64,000 bases of DNA from Prostheceraeus crozeri. Its lineage: Eukaryota; Platyhelminthes; Polycladida; Euryleptidae. The notes under the pieces are model-generated. The model did no database searches. It was not told the origin of the DNA and saw only the letters and a list, made by a program, of their open reading frames with translations. Position 1 is the stretch's first letter. Each line of letters opens with the position of its first letter. Positions 14,368 through 24,780 of this stretch are shown here, one piece after another. Location of the stretch: assembly GCA_907163375.1 (NCBI GenBank), contig CAJQUW010007783.1:186001-250000 (forward strand), written 5' to 3'. Position numbers and translations under genes: made by a program.

Positions 14368-14543
14368 GAAGCTTCAATGTCACTACTCCCCATACTTGGG
14401 TGCTTGGACGGTGCTGACAGAGTCAGACTTTTTTGGAGCGTTGTAGTACTCTTAGTCCGGATGATCTTCCTGCGACTTCCAATGACACTTTCGAGACTCG
14501 ACCTCTGGACCGAGCACTTAACCCCTGTGCCACAGAGACCACC
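14368..14543 (-). repeat. SINE family 1 copy
   Basis: The complement of the tRNA-derived repeat is present, including the 3' block (CACTACTCCCC), the core (TCCGGATGATCTTCCTG) and the tRNA-like head (GCCACAGAGACCACC). Overlapping ORFs here on both strands are shadows of the SINE. Confidence 0.75.
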
Positions 14544-15110
14544 AACAGTCGTAACACGAGCGAAATTGGACGATAAATCGTGGAGTGAGTGTGAGTGACA
14601 AACATAACACGAAGACACAGGACTTGCTCACTTGATGCTAGCTGATTGTATTGATGTGGTTGAATCGAGTAGAGTGTACTTTGTGTTGATCCACTACAAG
14701 TACTTGCTTCTCAACTCTCAAGAGTATTGCAAATGGAAAGTTCTCCTCTTACATGAGGTATTAATTCCGATTTCATAGAGATTCCTACTCTCTTTATTAC
14801 GATGTATCAACTTTACATAAGTCTCAAAACTTTTCTGCACATCAACCATTGAATTGCAACAAAACTTTCATTATTTCATGACAATGCGAAACTGTTCATT
14901 CAAGTTGAAGATCGTTTTCCACGGTCTCTAGAGTGATGATTTCATACTTCATGTGCAAGAAATCTTGAGCTGAAAGAATATACATAAAGACTTTGCAAAT
15001 CCTGAAAATGCAAATTAATTTAAATTGATAGTAGTAGAGTCAACTCATTTGCAATTCCAGACTCCACAACTTCACACATTTTATGAATAGAATATCTTCA
15101 AGAATACCTT

Positions 15111-15280
15111 GGTGGTCTCCGTGGCACAGTGGTTAAGTCCTTGGCCTAGCGATCCTTTGGTCCCGAGGTCGAGCCCCGAAAATGTTACTGCAAGTCGGCA
15201 GTAAAGGTCCAAAAAAATTCTAACTATGTCAGCAGCGTCGAAGCCCCAGTATGGCGGCAGTTACGTTAAACCATCATTTT
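15111..15280 (+). repeat. SINE family 1 copy with target-site duplication
   Basis: It begins GGTGGTCTCCGTGGCACAG and has A-box-like TGGCACAGTGG, B-box-like GGTCGAGCCCC, and the tail CGTTAAACCATCATTTT. It is flanked by TTCAAGAATACCTT (15097-15110) and TTCAAGAATAACTT (15281-15294), a 14-bp target duplication with one mismatch, which fixes both ends and shows retroposition. Confidence 0.85.
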
Positions 15281-15335
15281 TTCAAGAATAACTTAATGTA
15301 ATGATTATTCAACCGTTTTGATGCACACATGATAA

Positions 15336-15938
15336 CACAGAATTAGATTTATCAGCGCACCCTTCGGTTTCCTAGAGAGGAAGAGTTGTATGTAACCTTA
15401 ATATCGAAATGGCACATCTTAGAATTAGACAACTTGCTCCTTCTCGAATAGATAATTCGTTTATCACTTGCTATTGGAAATGGCAAACAATAAGCTGTGG
15501 GCAGAGGACACCACAGCCAGTGCGAGATGCGTGCGTGCTGTGATATCACTTCGCACACACCAAAACACATCGATGCCTGGCTTCGATTCAATGTATGCAC
15601 TAAACAGTGAGCAATGCCGAGGAGAGGATGTGAAATCATCAAGTGAACTAATTTTCGTACGCCTGCTACTTTTTTTAATAATGATCGGAAGGGCCAACAT
15701 TATGAGAAAATTTGTGCGCAATGATCTGAATTCTTCGAATCTGAAGGAATTTTGGCAATCAAGGCACTTTGCTGGAGCTCAAATGAATCCGCAAGCGACG
15801 CACAACTTTTTTCCTATCTCTGTAAGGTATTAGGAATTCCTTTTTGCCCACTTAATAGGTTCCTCTATGTGCCGGTGATTTCGTATTAATCACACTTCTA
15901 GCAAACCGAAGCAGATAAACAAAATATCTAATTCTGTG
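15336..15938 (+). mobile_element. hAT-type non-autonomous element (MITE), full copy, 603 bp
   Basis: The ends are perfect inverted repeats, CACAGAATTAGAT at 15336-15348 and its complement at 15926-15938, with further matching subterminal sequence around TTCGGTTT. It is flanked on both sides by CATGATAA (15328-15335 and 15939-15946), a perfect 8-bp target duplication typical of hAT transposons. No transposase is encoded; the ORFs inside are incidental. Related copies lie at 42655-43302, 52791-53051 and 58542-59437. Confidence 0.9.
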
Positions 15939-16696
15939 CATGATAATGAGTAGTCGAAGATCACACCAATTCCTAGAAAACTTGGTTTCGTGAAAGCTTG
16001 CCATACATGTTACGTGGTCTTGGCGAGTCTTCTTTTAGTAATGTCTAGCAAGGAGCTCTTTTGCAAGCATGTTATTATTTCCGACATTAACCATTCACTT
16101 TTCCAATGTCCATCGCTCCAGGTAGGCTATTTGGCGCATTCTGGATGAGAGGGTCCAGTGCGAGATGTTCAAGAATTTGAAATTATGAAAGTTGCTTTTT
16201 GAGGAAATGAAATCACATCCATGAAACTTACGATAAGTCAAAAGGCAAAAGTTGTTTACTTTCTAAAATCATTGGAAAGCTGAAATGCAATGCAATGCAA
16301 TATGTCTATCCTCAATGCAATGCGGAGTGTGGTCGGTGCTGCTAAAAAATTGATCACATCAGAAAGTGGAGAAGCATGATTGAGAAACATATATTTAGTC
16401 TTCGGATTCTTAGTGGTTGATTCTTTCCGTGATTGGTAACCGTTCGTAAATAGGTAGGTAATTTCTTTTGGAAAATGTAAGATAATCAAGAATGTCAGAA
16501 GTAGTTGGCATTAGTTTGAGAATTAGAACACTGTTGAAGAGTAGGCTGTTTGCCTGATTCAGTAATTCGTTTGAATTGACTAGCACGTGTCTCTGATGCT
16601 CTAATATTGAAATGATGTGGTCTGCCGCAACTGATCTCCAGTGTGAAAAGGAAACTTATCGGATAAAAGTCCTCTGTTAAATTAAGAGGAAGAATA

Positions 16697-18108
16697 GAGT
16701 CGAGACTCGCTATACTGAACCCTTCTATAGCGAATATTCGCCTATAACGAACCTTGTCCAGGGATCCCAACTTTTTTATTATTTTCAATAGGAATCGAAT
16801 AAAGAAAAATATTATAGAATCCAAATCATGTGGAAATCAAACGCTTGAATTTTATCTTCCCGAACTCACTCGTCTCATGGTGATTGGAAACTGCTCTCGT
16901 GATCAAATCTATGAAGCCGATACAGATGGATTATAGCATTGGAAGTCACATCGAACACTCGCACAACAATATTGAGATTCTGAATCTGCTGGATTTAAAT
17001 TATCAAAGGATATAGTCCGGCAGCCAGAACGAGTTTCTGCAGGGAACGAGGCCGAAAGTGAGCCTTTCACAGAATGCAGTACACCCTATGCCTACAACGA
17101 ATAAACACATCTGTCGAGTTCTAGTGAGTTCCTCTTCTTGTCAGACAGGATCAAAGAAAACACATGTAAATCCAATGGGACGCATATTGCAGCTTTTGGT
17201 TAAAATGAAATGTTTTAGCCATTTTATTTTATTTAATCATTTAATTAATTATTAAATTATTTAACCGTTTATGTTTTCTCTGATCAAAAGAATAGTACTA
17301 AGCCCAGTGTCATACTTTTTGGCATGGAATGTCTTCAGGTCATTTCCGATGATGTGCATGTGCTGTTATCATGCCTCTGATCGGCAATGTATGTGAGAAT
17401 GTGGTTGAATGTGGATAAAGTTGCTCAAAATGTTTGTGTTTACCGACATTAAGAGGCTCGCCAAATCTAGATGTGTTTAGCTTTATAGACAGGGGTTCAC
17501 GAACATGAAAAGAAATGACATTAAGACATTCCATGTCAAAAATTATGACTCTGAGCTTAGTACTTTTCGTTTAATCAGAGAGAACATACAAAATTTCATT
17601 TTAGCCAAAAACTGCAATCTGCGTCACATTGAATGAACATGTGTATTTCTTTGATCTTGTCTGACAAGAAGAGGAACTCACTAGAACTCGGCAGACGTAC
17701 AGATTCGTCGTAGGCATAGGGTGTACAACATTCTGTGAAAATCTCACTTTCGGCCTCGTTCCCTGCAGAAACTCGTTCTGGCTGCCGGTCTAATAGAGTG
17801 ATGTCCGCACGAATGTAGATAGAAGTCATGAGGAGAAATCCCTTTGTATTCATTCGATCATTTGATGTTTGAAGGGCATTTCAGTATTAGTAGTACACTA
17901 TTTAAAATGGCAAGAACGTAAGAATCATTCCATTTTTGAAGTCTACAAGATAAAAGGTCAAAAAGAATATACCCGGTCTACTTTAGACGACGCTATTCAA
18001 AATCATCAGGATATTCGAACTCAAAAAAAATGTTTCATATTTCCTTCCTCGCCATAACGAACCTTTTACATGGCTCCCGCGAGGTTCGTTATATCGAATC
18101 TCGACTGC
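16697..18108. mobile_element. Rearranged pogo/Tigger-like element with internal inverted duplication
   Basis: The left end (AGTCGAGACTCGCTATACTG, 16698 on) and right end (complement of 18079-18107) are inverted versions of a pogo-class terminus, AGTCGAGA-TCG-TATA-CGAACC, next to TA on the left. A plus-strand frame at 16840-16930 reads FYLPELTRL and DQIYEADTDGL, like the NADETGL block of pogo transposases. A second frame near 17930-18010 has KEYTRSTLDDAIQNHQD, like the pipsqueak-type HTH at their N-terminus. Segments 17020-17345 and 17525-17790 are inverted copies of each other, so the interior is a palindrome around a spacer of about 180 bp. The transposase is destroyed. Confidence 0.6.
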
Positions 18109-18189
18109 ATTAGAAATGCAAGTTTTTGCACTATTTTGTCACTAATCCATGTTACCAAATTAGGGATGACCAGCCTTCATGCCCTGACG

Positions 18190-18322
18190 ACTCACCAGGA
18201 AAAGGTTAATAATTATATGGTGAGAGTTGTGGTGCATCTACAAGTTGACGGTCTCGAACCCTGGACCCTCTGCATTTGCGTAACGAAATGCGGTCTTTTA
18301 TCAACTGAGCTATCCTACCACT
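18190..18322 (-). repeat. SINE family 2 copy, just upstream of sidekick exon 2
   Basis: On the minus strand this reads like a tRNA: GATAGCTCAGTTGATAAAAG (A box), then GCAAATGCAGAGGGTCCAGG and the B-box-like GGTTCGAGACC. It has no proper acceptor stem, so it is a tRNA-derived SINE rather than a tRNA gene. A related copy is at 32411-32510. Its tRNA-like head ends about 22 bp from the exon 2 splice acceptor. Confidence 0.7.
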
Positions 18323-18344
18323 GAGTAATGTTTTCTTTCTGTAG

Positions 18345-18549
18345 ATTCATTGTCAATGCGTGAACCCGTCTGGCTGTACCGAGAAGAATGTCACCGTTCC
18401 TCATGTAGAAGGTGTCGAAGCAACAAGGATTCAACATACGATCACCGGACTAAAGAAATACGGCTTATATCGTGTCTCTATTTGGTGCTATACCAGTCGT
18501 GGGGCAGGAGTGCCCAGTGCTCCTCAAGAAATCCGGACTAAACAAGATG
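18345..18549 (+). CDS. sdk: sidekick-like exon 2: second half of FN3-3
   Basis: The acceptor is ttttctttctgtag and the donor gatg|gtgagc. The exon enters in phase 0 and leaves in phase 1. It encodes the C'-G strands of FN3-3, including ITGLKKYGLYRVSIWCYTSRGAGVPS with the F-strand Tyr, and ends at the linker RTKQDG. The start of the exon contains a cluster of three cysteines (HCQCVNPSGC) that is unusual for an FN3 loop and could form a local disulfide. A tRNA-derived SINE ends only about 20 bases upstream of the acceptor. Confidence 0.9.
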
Positions 18550-18868
18550 GTGAGCAAAATAATGCATGATTTTCTAAACGATTGATGAGGAGGAATTCGT
18601 TATTAGCTTTCTGACTCCTGCACGGGAGATACGATGTCGTTACTTTAAAGTTCGTGCGCTGTAGCAGTGACTTCTTGAATAAGCCATTACTGAGTGAATT
18701 ACAATGTTGATGATATTTAGCAAAGTTAAGTCGTACATCTGACCCGCTCGATAGACTCTATGATAAACCATATGTGCCAAAAAAATATCTAAAAAAATTG
18801 AAATACGTGAAAAATGGTATTTTTTGTGAAATGTACTTGCTGCTATCTCACTTCCAATTTTCTTGCAG

Positions 18869-19130
18869 TGCCAGGAGCGGTTTCAAATCTCCGCTTTGAT
18901 AATATTGTCGATACAAGTATTGTTGTTCGATGGAATCCTCCTTCCCAACCAAATGGAATCGTGCTGAATTACACGCTGTCCTATCGCATGCGTGATGCTA
19001 CCGATCCCAAAACAGATTCCTTCACATTGGGGTCTACTGTAAGAAGTAAAAAGATAACAGATCTTCGACATAGAACATGGTATATTGTCAGCGTCGTTGC
19101 ACACACGATAATTGGAGCTGGGACTGCAAG
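18869..19130 (+). CDS. sdk: sidekick-like exon 3: FN3-4
   Basis: The exon lies between acceptor tttcttgcag and donor AG|gtaagt. It enters by completing a Val codon (phase 1) and leaves in phase 2. It encodes nearly all of FN3-4: PGAVSNLRFDNIVDTSIVVRW, the SQPNGIVLNYTLSYR C strand, ITDLRHRTWYIVSVVAHTIIGAGTA. The PGAV..L.F...LDTS signature is that of Sidekick FN3-4. The intron before it is only 319 bp. The intron after it is about 16 kb and holds the nested minus-strand gene, a pogo-class-to-mariner array of transposons and several SINEs. Confidence 0.93.
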
Positions 19131-19826
19131 GTAAGTGGAAAGGGAGGGAGAAGGGGAGTACAGGGTGAGGAACACTTCCCTGTTGTGCCACTTGCGCTTC
19201 GGTCCGAACATTTATGTATTGAATAAAGTTTTGAAGGATACCTGTTTCGCATTAATTCTCATTAACTCCACGGGTCACAATTACATCAAACAGAAAACTG
19301 CTGTGTTATGCAAAAATATGTTCATAAACCAGTATGATGAGAGTCCAAGCTAATCGATAAGAAAATTGAAAACAAAGACAAACATCGGCATGGGTCAAAT
19401 TGCGCTCAGCACCAGCTGACAAATCATTACAGATACCATCAAAGTCAATCTTTTGGTTCGATTGCGACATGTTTAACATAAAAACACATTGAATTTTTTT
19501 GCTTGTTATATCAATAGCTTGAAATCCAATTATCACTCGTAAGTTTGGTGAATTTATTGCCTCTGAATCACCTGATAGTGATCAGGATGGCTTTTAGCGA
19601 TGAGAAACAATTGATTCGTTGTACGTCGATACGAGAGTTTCATTTCAAACTCATTTTTTCAAATAAATTGAAAATAGAACACTCACTCCCTTCTATTCAC
19701 GACTTTTATAGGAAAAATACAAAGATTAAAATGAAAAGGTAGATGTCTCCGATGTCTAACACAATGAGGCGGGTACAGTTATCAATGTTGGTCGTACGAT
19801 ATTGGATTTCATATGCATTTCATCCT
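19131..19826. other. Intron, possible 3' UTR of the nested gene
   Basis: There are no repeats that I recognise. The minus-strand AATAAA at 19553-19558 lies about 270 bases downstream of the nested gene's stop codon and could be its polyadenylation signal. Confidence 0.3.
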
Positions 19827-20705
19827 TCAAGCAATGCGGACATAGAAATTGCCATCATCAGCTTTCGTAGTACCATATAAGCGGAATTCAGATGCTTGTT
19901 GTGGTTCTTTGTCTATGAAGAATGGTCCTCCGTTAATCCTATTTACCCAAGCATAGTTTAAGTCATAACGCAGCCAGTAACAGAATCCTTTCGATCCAAG
20001 AACCATCATGAATCCGGTATCGCGACATTGCACATTTGTTGGATGTTTTATCATGAAATGATTTTCACTTTTGATATAACCTTCCATAGTAAAAGATTCA
20101 CCTTTAAGGCTCTTTAATGCTGAAATGCTCCAAGGATGAGCATAGATAAGGTTATCAGCTGTAAACCATGCATCATTATCTTTCATTCGACCACTCGCTG
20201 ACATTCGGAAATTGAGAGTGACTGCTTCTTTGTTTCTCTGATCCAAGAGCACCAATTTGATAGTATGAAAGGGAGATGGGAACACCTCCATCAGAGGACT
20301 TTTGTAGCTGTTGGTGTTGGTCTCAACGGTTTTCGTATCTTGCTGTGTGATGTTAGAAGTGCTGCTGTTGATCAGCGAATAAGGACGTTGAAGACGATCA
20401 GACCGAGTTCTTAACAGTAGGAGGCTTTCTTTACCGGCTTCAACTCTTCGATAAAGCGGACAAGATGATCTGACTGCATTTGCATCATGACATGACCTGT
20501 ATAAGACACATGAGCCGTTGTCAAAAGCACGAAGCGCTGATGCGTGAAAGTGGGAGGCTTGTCGAATGCAGAAATCTTTCTTGGAGAGGTTGTTGTGTGA
20601 AGGATGAATGATTTGTACAGAGGCTGGTCCACAGGGCTCGCAAGGTGCAATGGTGTGCAGTAGGAAACACAATATGCTTTGAAACTTGATACAATGGCAA
20701 GACAT
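19827..20705 (-). CDS. Intronless nested gene: secreted protein with apple/PAN-like region and uncharacterised C-terminal domain
   Basis: An intact 292-codon minus-strand ORF lies inside the 16-kb sidekick intron. I chose the ATG at 20703-20705. The open frame continues 7 codons upstream but without an ATG. Residues 1-20 (MSCHCIKFQSILCFLLHTIA) look like a signal peptide. Residues about 40-75 hold spaced cysteines (DFCIRQ..FDNGSCVLYRSC..SSC) that resemble an apple/PAN fold, a weak call. A polar linker with N-glycosylation sequons (NSST, NIT) leads to a C-terminal domain from about 150 to 292 with DAWFTADNLIYAHPWS, F-T-M-E-GYIKSENHF, C-RDTGFMMVLG and C-Y-W. From memory this W/C pattern occurs in uncharacterised secreted proteins of molluscs and other marine invertebrates; no function is known to me. 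A TATA-like run (20745-20754) and a minus-strand AATAAA (19553-19558) are possible but weak signals. The gene may be a retrocopy or a genuine intronless gene. Confidence 0.72.
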   Translation of the reverse strand: MSCHCIKFQSILCFLLHTIAPCEPCGPASVQIIHPSHNNLSKKDFCIRQASHFHASALRAFDNGSCVLYRSCHDANAVRSSCPLYRRVEAGKESLLLLRTRSDRLQRPYSLINSSTSNITQQDTKTVETNTNSYKSPLMEVFPSPFHTIKLVLLDQRNKEAVTLNFRMSASGRMKDNDAWFTADNLIYAHPWSISALKSLKGESFTMEGYIKSENHFMIKHPTNVQCRDTGFMMVLGSKGFCYWLRYDLNYAWVNRINGGPFFIDKEPQQASEFRLYGTTKADDGNFYVRIA

Positions 20706-21420
20706 CTCCAAGGTGCAGAATGACAATTTGGAAGTATGGAAGAGAATATATTTTACAATAAGAAAACTTTTTTCACCCCAGCAACTTCTTGTGTCATCTT
20801 GTCAACCATTCATGTGTGTGCGTAAGTGAGTGACTTTTTTCCTCACAACTAACATCAAGGAAATTACTTACAGTAGGGGAAGGGAAAATAACTGAGCATG
20901 GCATGCACGGAAAGAATTAAAGATTGAAGATGTATGTATACTTCCATGCACATGCAGTTTAATGATACCTGTAAATCTAACGTCTTTTATGGCTATTTCT
21001 GCTTTGCGAATCTGCGAGTCTTAAGTAGTACTCACTATACACGTGGAAGATTCGGATTATCATTCAAGGGGAAGATTCAGGTATATTGTTGCATTAACAA
21101 CATACTGTTTGTTGTTTTGGCTTGTTGATGTTTCCATGCTGTCCACATTGAGTTTGCACCTACAAATTAGTTTTGGATTAGTGGCAATATCAAGTCAGAA
21201 TAGTCATCTGACAAGATAATCCTGATAAAAGGATCTTAGGAAATGTCTGAAAATAAAGTTGAAATTACATAGTGTTATCTGAAGCATCTAAAACCTTTCG
21301 CCCTTGGCTTAATCACTTGTGTGATCCTTTCTGAATACATAGTACATAATACAGAAAAGATACATCCTTTCTGAATTGATAGCCTATATACTAACCGATT
21401 AATTCCATTGATCATCTAAA
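20706..21420. other. Intron, upstream region of the nested gene
   Basis: The minus-strand reading contains AAAATATATTC at about 40-50 bases before the nested gene's ATG, a possible TATA element. There are no conserved repeats otherwise. Confidence 0.25.
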
Positions 21421-21545
21421 ACCCATTGAATATCTAAAGAGAATGACCGCAATTAAGTCAATACAGACACCAAACAACCTTCATTCCCCGACCGCAATCG
21501 ACGACCGAGGAATGGAACCGAAGTCAGCGGTGGAGACGACCTCGC
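21421..21545 (+). repeat. Half copy of the palindromic repeat found at 51.3 kb
   Basis: The stretch from ATTGAATATCTAAAGAGAATG to GGAACCGAAGTCAGCGGTGG closely follows 51304-51415 (same order and orientation). The outer inverted arm seen at 51.6 kb is missing here. Confidence 0.55.
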
Positions 21546-22095
21546 ACCAGGCACGCGGGAACAGGAGGGGCCGTGGAGGACTAATCCCCCCTTCTATAAA
21601 TTTCGCTTACTGTCAGTGGCAGGAGCAGTTAATCGATTCCGCACGAGTAATTGTGCGACACAATCAATCGCGCGAATCTTGAATGACCAGGAATCGTGCG
21701 ATTTTTTTGCAGTGTGACTCCTCAATAAAATTTGCTTGATGAGGTAAAAATGATACTTCTATTCACTCATTCATCGTTTGAGATATTTGCAATACCCGCG
21801 TGCTCGTTCCTGAGATCATGTATAGCTAGACAGAGTTGCCATGAGAAATCTCTTTGGGAGCTCCCCACATAGTATTAAACACGTTCGCATAGGCAAACCG
21901 GTACACCATTTATACGAATCATGCATGTTGTCAAGGCAGTCAACCATAGTAGGTCCCTATCTTATTACCGTACATATTCTCATCGTAATCATATCCGGTA
22001 AATATTGGTAATTGCTGGCTCGGGTGTAGGCAGCAGATAAACAAGATCTCTATGAAAGAAATTTCATTTTCCAGTGCTATTGTCTAATTCCAAAA

Positions 22096-22790
22096 AAAAG
22101 TGCTCAACCTTGGAGTCATTCTAGACAGAAACCTAACTCTAGCTGCACACATCAACGCAGTCTGTCGCTCCGCGTATTGTTTCCTACGCCAACTCCGCCC
22201 CGTCATTCGCTCCGCTACGACCTCGGCAGCAAAGACTCTAATTCACGCATTTTTTACATCTCGTCTAGACTATTGTAATTCTCTTCTCTATGGTGTCCCA
22301 GACTGTCACCTTCGTCCGCTTCAAGCGGTTCAGAACGCTGCTGCTCGCCTCATCACTAAGACTTCAAGACGTGAGCACATTACACCGGTCTTTCGTGACC
22401 TGCACTGGCTTCCAGTGAAGCAGCGCATTCAATTCAAGTTGGCTGTCATCGTATATAAGACGATACATGGTCTATCCCTCCGATACCTTACCGACGACTG
22501 CCACTCACCTGATCCGATTGCATATCGTCTTCGTTCATCCTCTGGTCCCTCCATCTGTCAACCTACCAGAACCCGTACTGGATGGGCGACCGTGCTTTCT
22601 CGGCAGCCGGTCCTAGACTCTGGAATAGTCTTTCTATGAACATCCGAGACTTTGAAATTGGCCTCTTCCAATTTCGCCGCCGTTCTTGTTTTGTTCCATG
22701 GTTTGAGCTGTACATCGGCGCCTTGATACCTTCGGGTTTTGCGCGCCGTAGACAAATATATGTATAATAATACAATAATAATAAGATACA
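22096..22790 (+). pseudogene. CR1/L2-type LINE, 5'-truncated 3' end
   Basis: The frame 22100-22575 reads LGVILDRNLTLAAHI, SRLDYCNSLLYGVP, LQAVQNAAARLIT, and F-RDLHWLPVKQRIQFKLAV-YK, the thumb and C-terminal region of CR1/L2-clade reverse transcriptases. Near 22578 a one-base shift moves the frame to GDRAFSAAGPRLWNSLS, the normal terminus. The 3' end is ATAATAATACAATAATAATA (22763-22782), a microsatellite-like tail. The element begins abruptly at about 22096, so it is a truncated insertion. Confidence 0.8.
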
Positions 22791-23613
22791 TTGATAACAA
22801 TGCCTATAAATGCCTGATTTACATTTAACATGTACACAATGAACATAACCCAGCAACAATTGCATTTGCAGATTTGTTAGAGTGTTAATTCGCCTGAGCA
22901 TGGAATAGGAAATTGTCATCAGACTTGAACAAATGAAGCACGAGAATTCCTTGGCAACCGTAGACGCTGCGTTTCGCCCTACAAGGGCTCGTCAGGATAA
23001 CCAGGAGTGGCCCAAAGTACTGTAGCTTAAAATTCCTGAACATGAAGAAATGCACAACGGGCTGCTCTATGTTTATCTTTCCTGAAAATGCCATGCGGCT
23101 GATAATCATTAAGACTTTGCTATAGAGTGTCCATTCTAGATATTTTAAGCTAGTCTGGACCATTCCGAGTTTTACTGACCAACCTTGTTAGGCGACGTGC
23201 AGTGTCTCAGCTGTCACAGAATTTTTGTGCTTAAAATTGTTCAAGTCTATGGACGTCTCTTAATTGAATTAGCTAATGTTTTGCAAGCGTTATGAGTCTA
23301 ATAGTTTGATTTAATTGTTGTATGATTATGCTTATTTCATGACTGATAGAAGAAATGGCATAAACCTACACTCGTACAGTTTTGTTATATAAAATATGAC
23401 TGATAAAGACCAACAGAAGTTGGGAAACTGGAAGTAAAAATATTAATAATATACCTCATAGTACGAGGCGTGTTGAAATGAAACCCGTTCAACTTATCTT
23501 AGCGGGTTCGTGCATGACCAATTAATCAAAGCAGACCTGTGGAGTACTATTCAGTGCTCTATAACGGCGTGACAATGTGTTTGTTCATCAAGTGTATCTG
23601 TTGTTCACGGTTA

Positions 23614-24682
23614 ATGACGAGTGAAATGTCGTTCATGGTAGAAAGTCCGTCCAAAGAAGACCAGAGAGCGGTTATTCAATTCCTGACCGCAGAAGGATGC
23701 ATGCCAGCAGAGATCCATCGCAGAATGGCATCAGTATACAGAGATCGAGCTGTTTCAAAGGCCACAGTGACAGAGTGGTCAAGGAAGTTTCGAGAGGGGC
23801 GAACTGAAACATCTGATTTGCCACGTCCTCGACAGGCGCACAAAGTGGTGACTGAAAGTCTGACTGAGACCATCGATACCGCAGTCAGAGCCGATCGTCG
23901 ACGAATCATTCGAGATCTGGCAGATGACTTCAATGTCTCAATTGGCTCAATGCATACCATCGTGAAGGAAAAGTTGCAGTATCACAAAGTTTGCTCTCAA
24001 TGGGTGCCTCGAATGCTTACTGAAGACCACAAGGAAAGACGGAGAACACTCAGTTTGGAACACCTGACTCGCTTCAATACCGAGAATGAGCAGTACTTGC
24101 GTCGCATTGTAGTTGGAGACGAGACGTGGTGTCATCATTTCGAGCCGGAATGGAAGCAGAGCAGCATGCAGTGGAAGCATCCAAGTTCACCCAAGCCGCA
24201 GAAGTTCCGAGTGCAACAATCTGCAGGGAAGGTGATGCTCACGGTGTTCTTCGATATTCAGGGCCGCTGCTCCTCGAGTTTCTTGAACCCAACGAAACAA
24301 TCGATTCGCAGCGGTATATCCAGACAAGCTTCACCAAGCGATAAAGAACAAGCGATCCGGTATGTTGTCTTCAGGTGTCATTCTTCTTCACGACAACGCA
24401 AGACCACACGTTTCGAAGGGGACATCTGACGCATTGACAAGGAAGCGTTGGGAAGTTTTGGAACACCCTGCATACAGTCCTGACCTGTCACCTTGTGATT
24501 TTCACATCTTTGGTCCCCTGAAGAAGTTTCTCAAGGGACAACGATTCCGATCAGACGAATAAGTGAAGACAGCTGTTAGGGATTGGTTCAAAGGACAGCC
24601 GAAGTCCTTCTTTGCCGACGGAATTCAACGCCTACCCAAACAATGGGACAAGTGCCGGGAAGTCAACGGAGACTTTTTTTGA
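23614..24682 (+). pseudogene. Mariner transposase (D,D34D), inactivated
   Basis: The N-terminal half (from ATG 23614) has the helix-turn-helix region with VIQFLTAEG and SKATVTEWSRKFREGRTE, the catalytic DETWCHHFEPE (first Asp), and the FFDIQG block. A one-base deletion after FFDIQG (about 24265) and a 7-base deletion after RYIQT (24332) shift the frame. The HDNARPH (second Asp) and YSPDLSPCDF (third Asp, 34 residues later) blocks are intact in the next frame. A TAA interrupts the reading after RFRSDE at 24560-24562. The normal end would be at TGA 24680-24682. The enzyme cannot be functional. Confidence 0.9.
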
Positions 24683-24780
24683 TTGTTGCTTCTGTTTTTA
24701 TGTTAATAATACACAGTTGTTACTAATTGATTGTGCTTTTACTTTGTCTGCTTACTATTCTACAAATACAGTATAGCGAG
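24275..24780 (+). repeat. First unit of the duplication inside mariner (506 bp)
   Basis: It is repeated at 24781-25293 (513 bp). By eye the units differ only by one base (GGGGAC at 24418 on versus GGCGAC) and by the 7-base deletion in this unit. The motif CGAGTTTC stands at the start of both units (24275, 24781) and again at 25294, so the duplication joined at this 8-base microhomology. Both units share the TAA stop, so that mutation came first. Confidence 0.9.

Noticed and set aside
15468-15833. 121-codon ORF and antisense ORFs in the hAT-type MITE
   Set aside because: They are not preserved in the second copy at 58.5 kb and are incidental to the repeat.
18240-18322. tRNA gene on the minus strand
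   Set aside because: A and B boxes are present, but no acceptor or anticodon stem pairs properly, and the same unit recurs at 32.4 kb as a SINE.
24126-24344. Alternative ORFs within the mariner
   Set aside because: They are the shifted frame of the same broken transposase, not separate genes.
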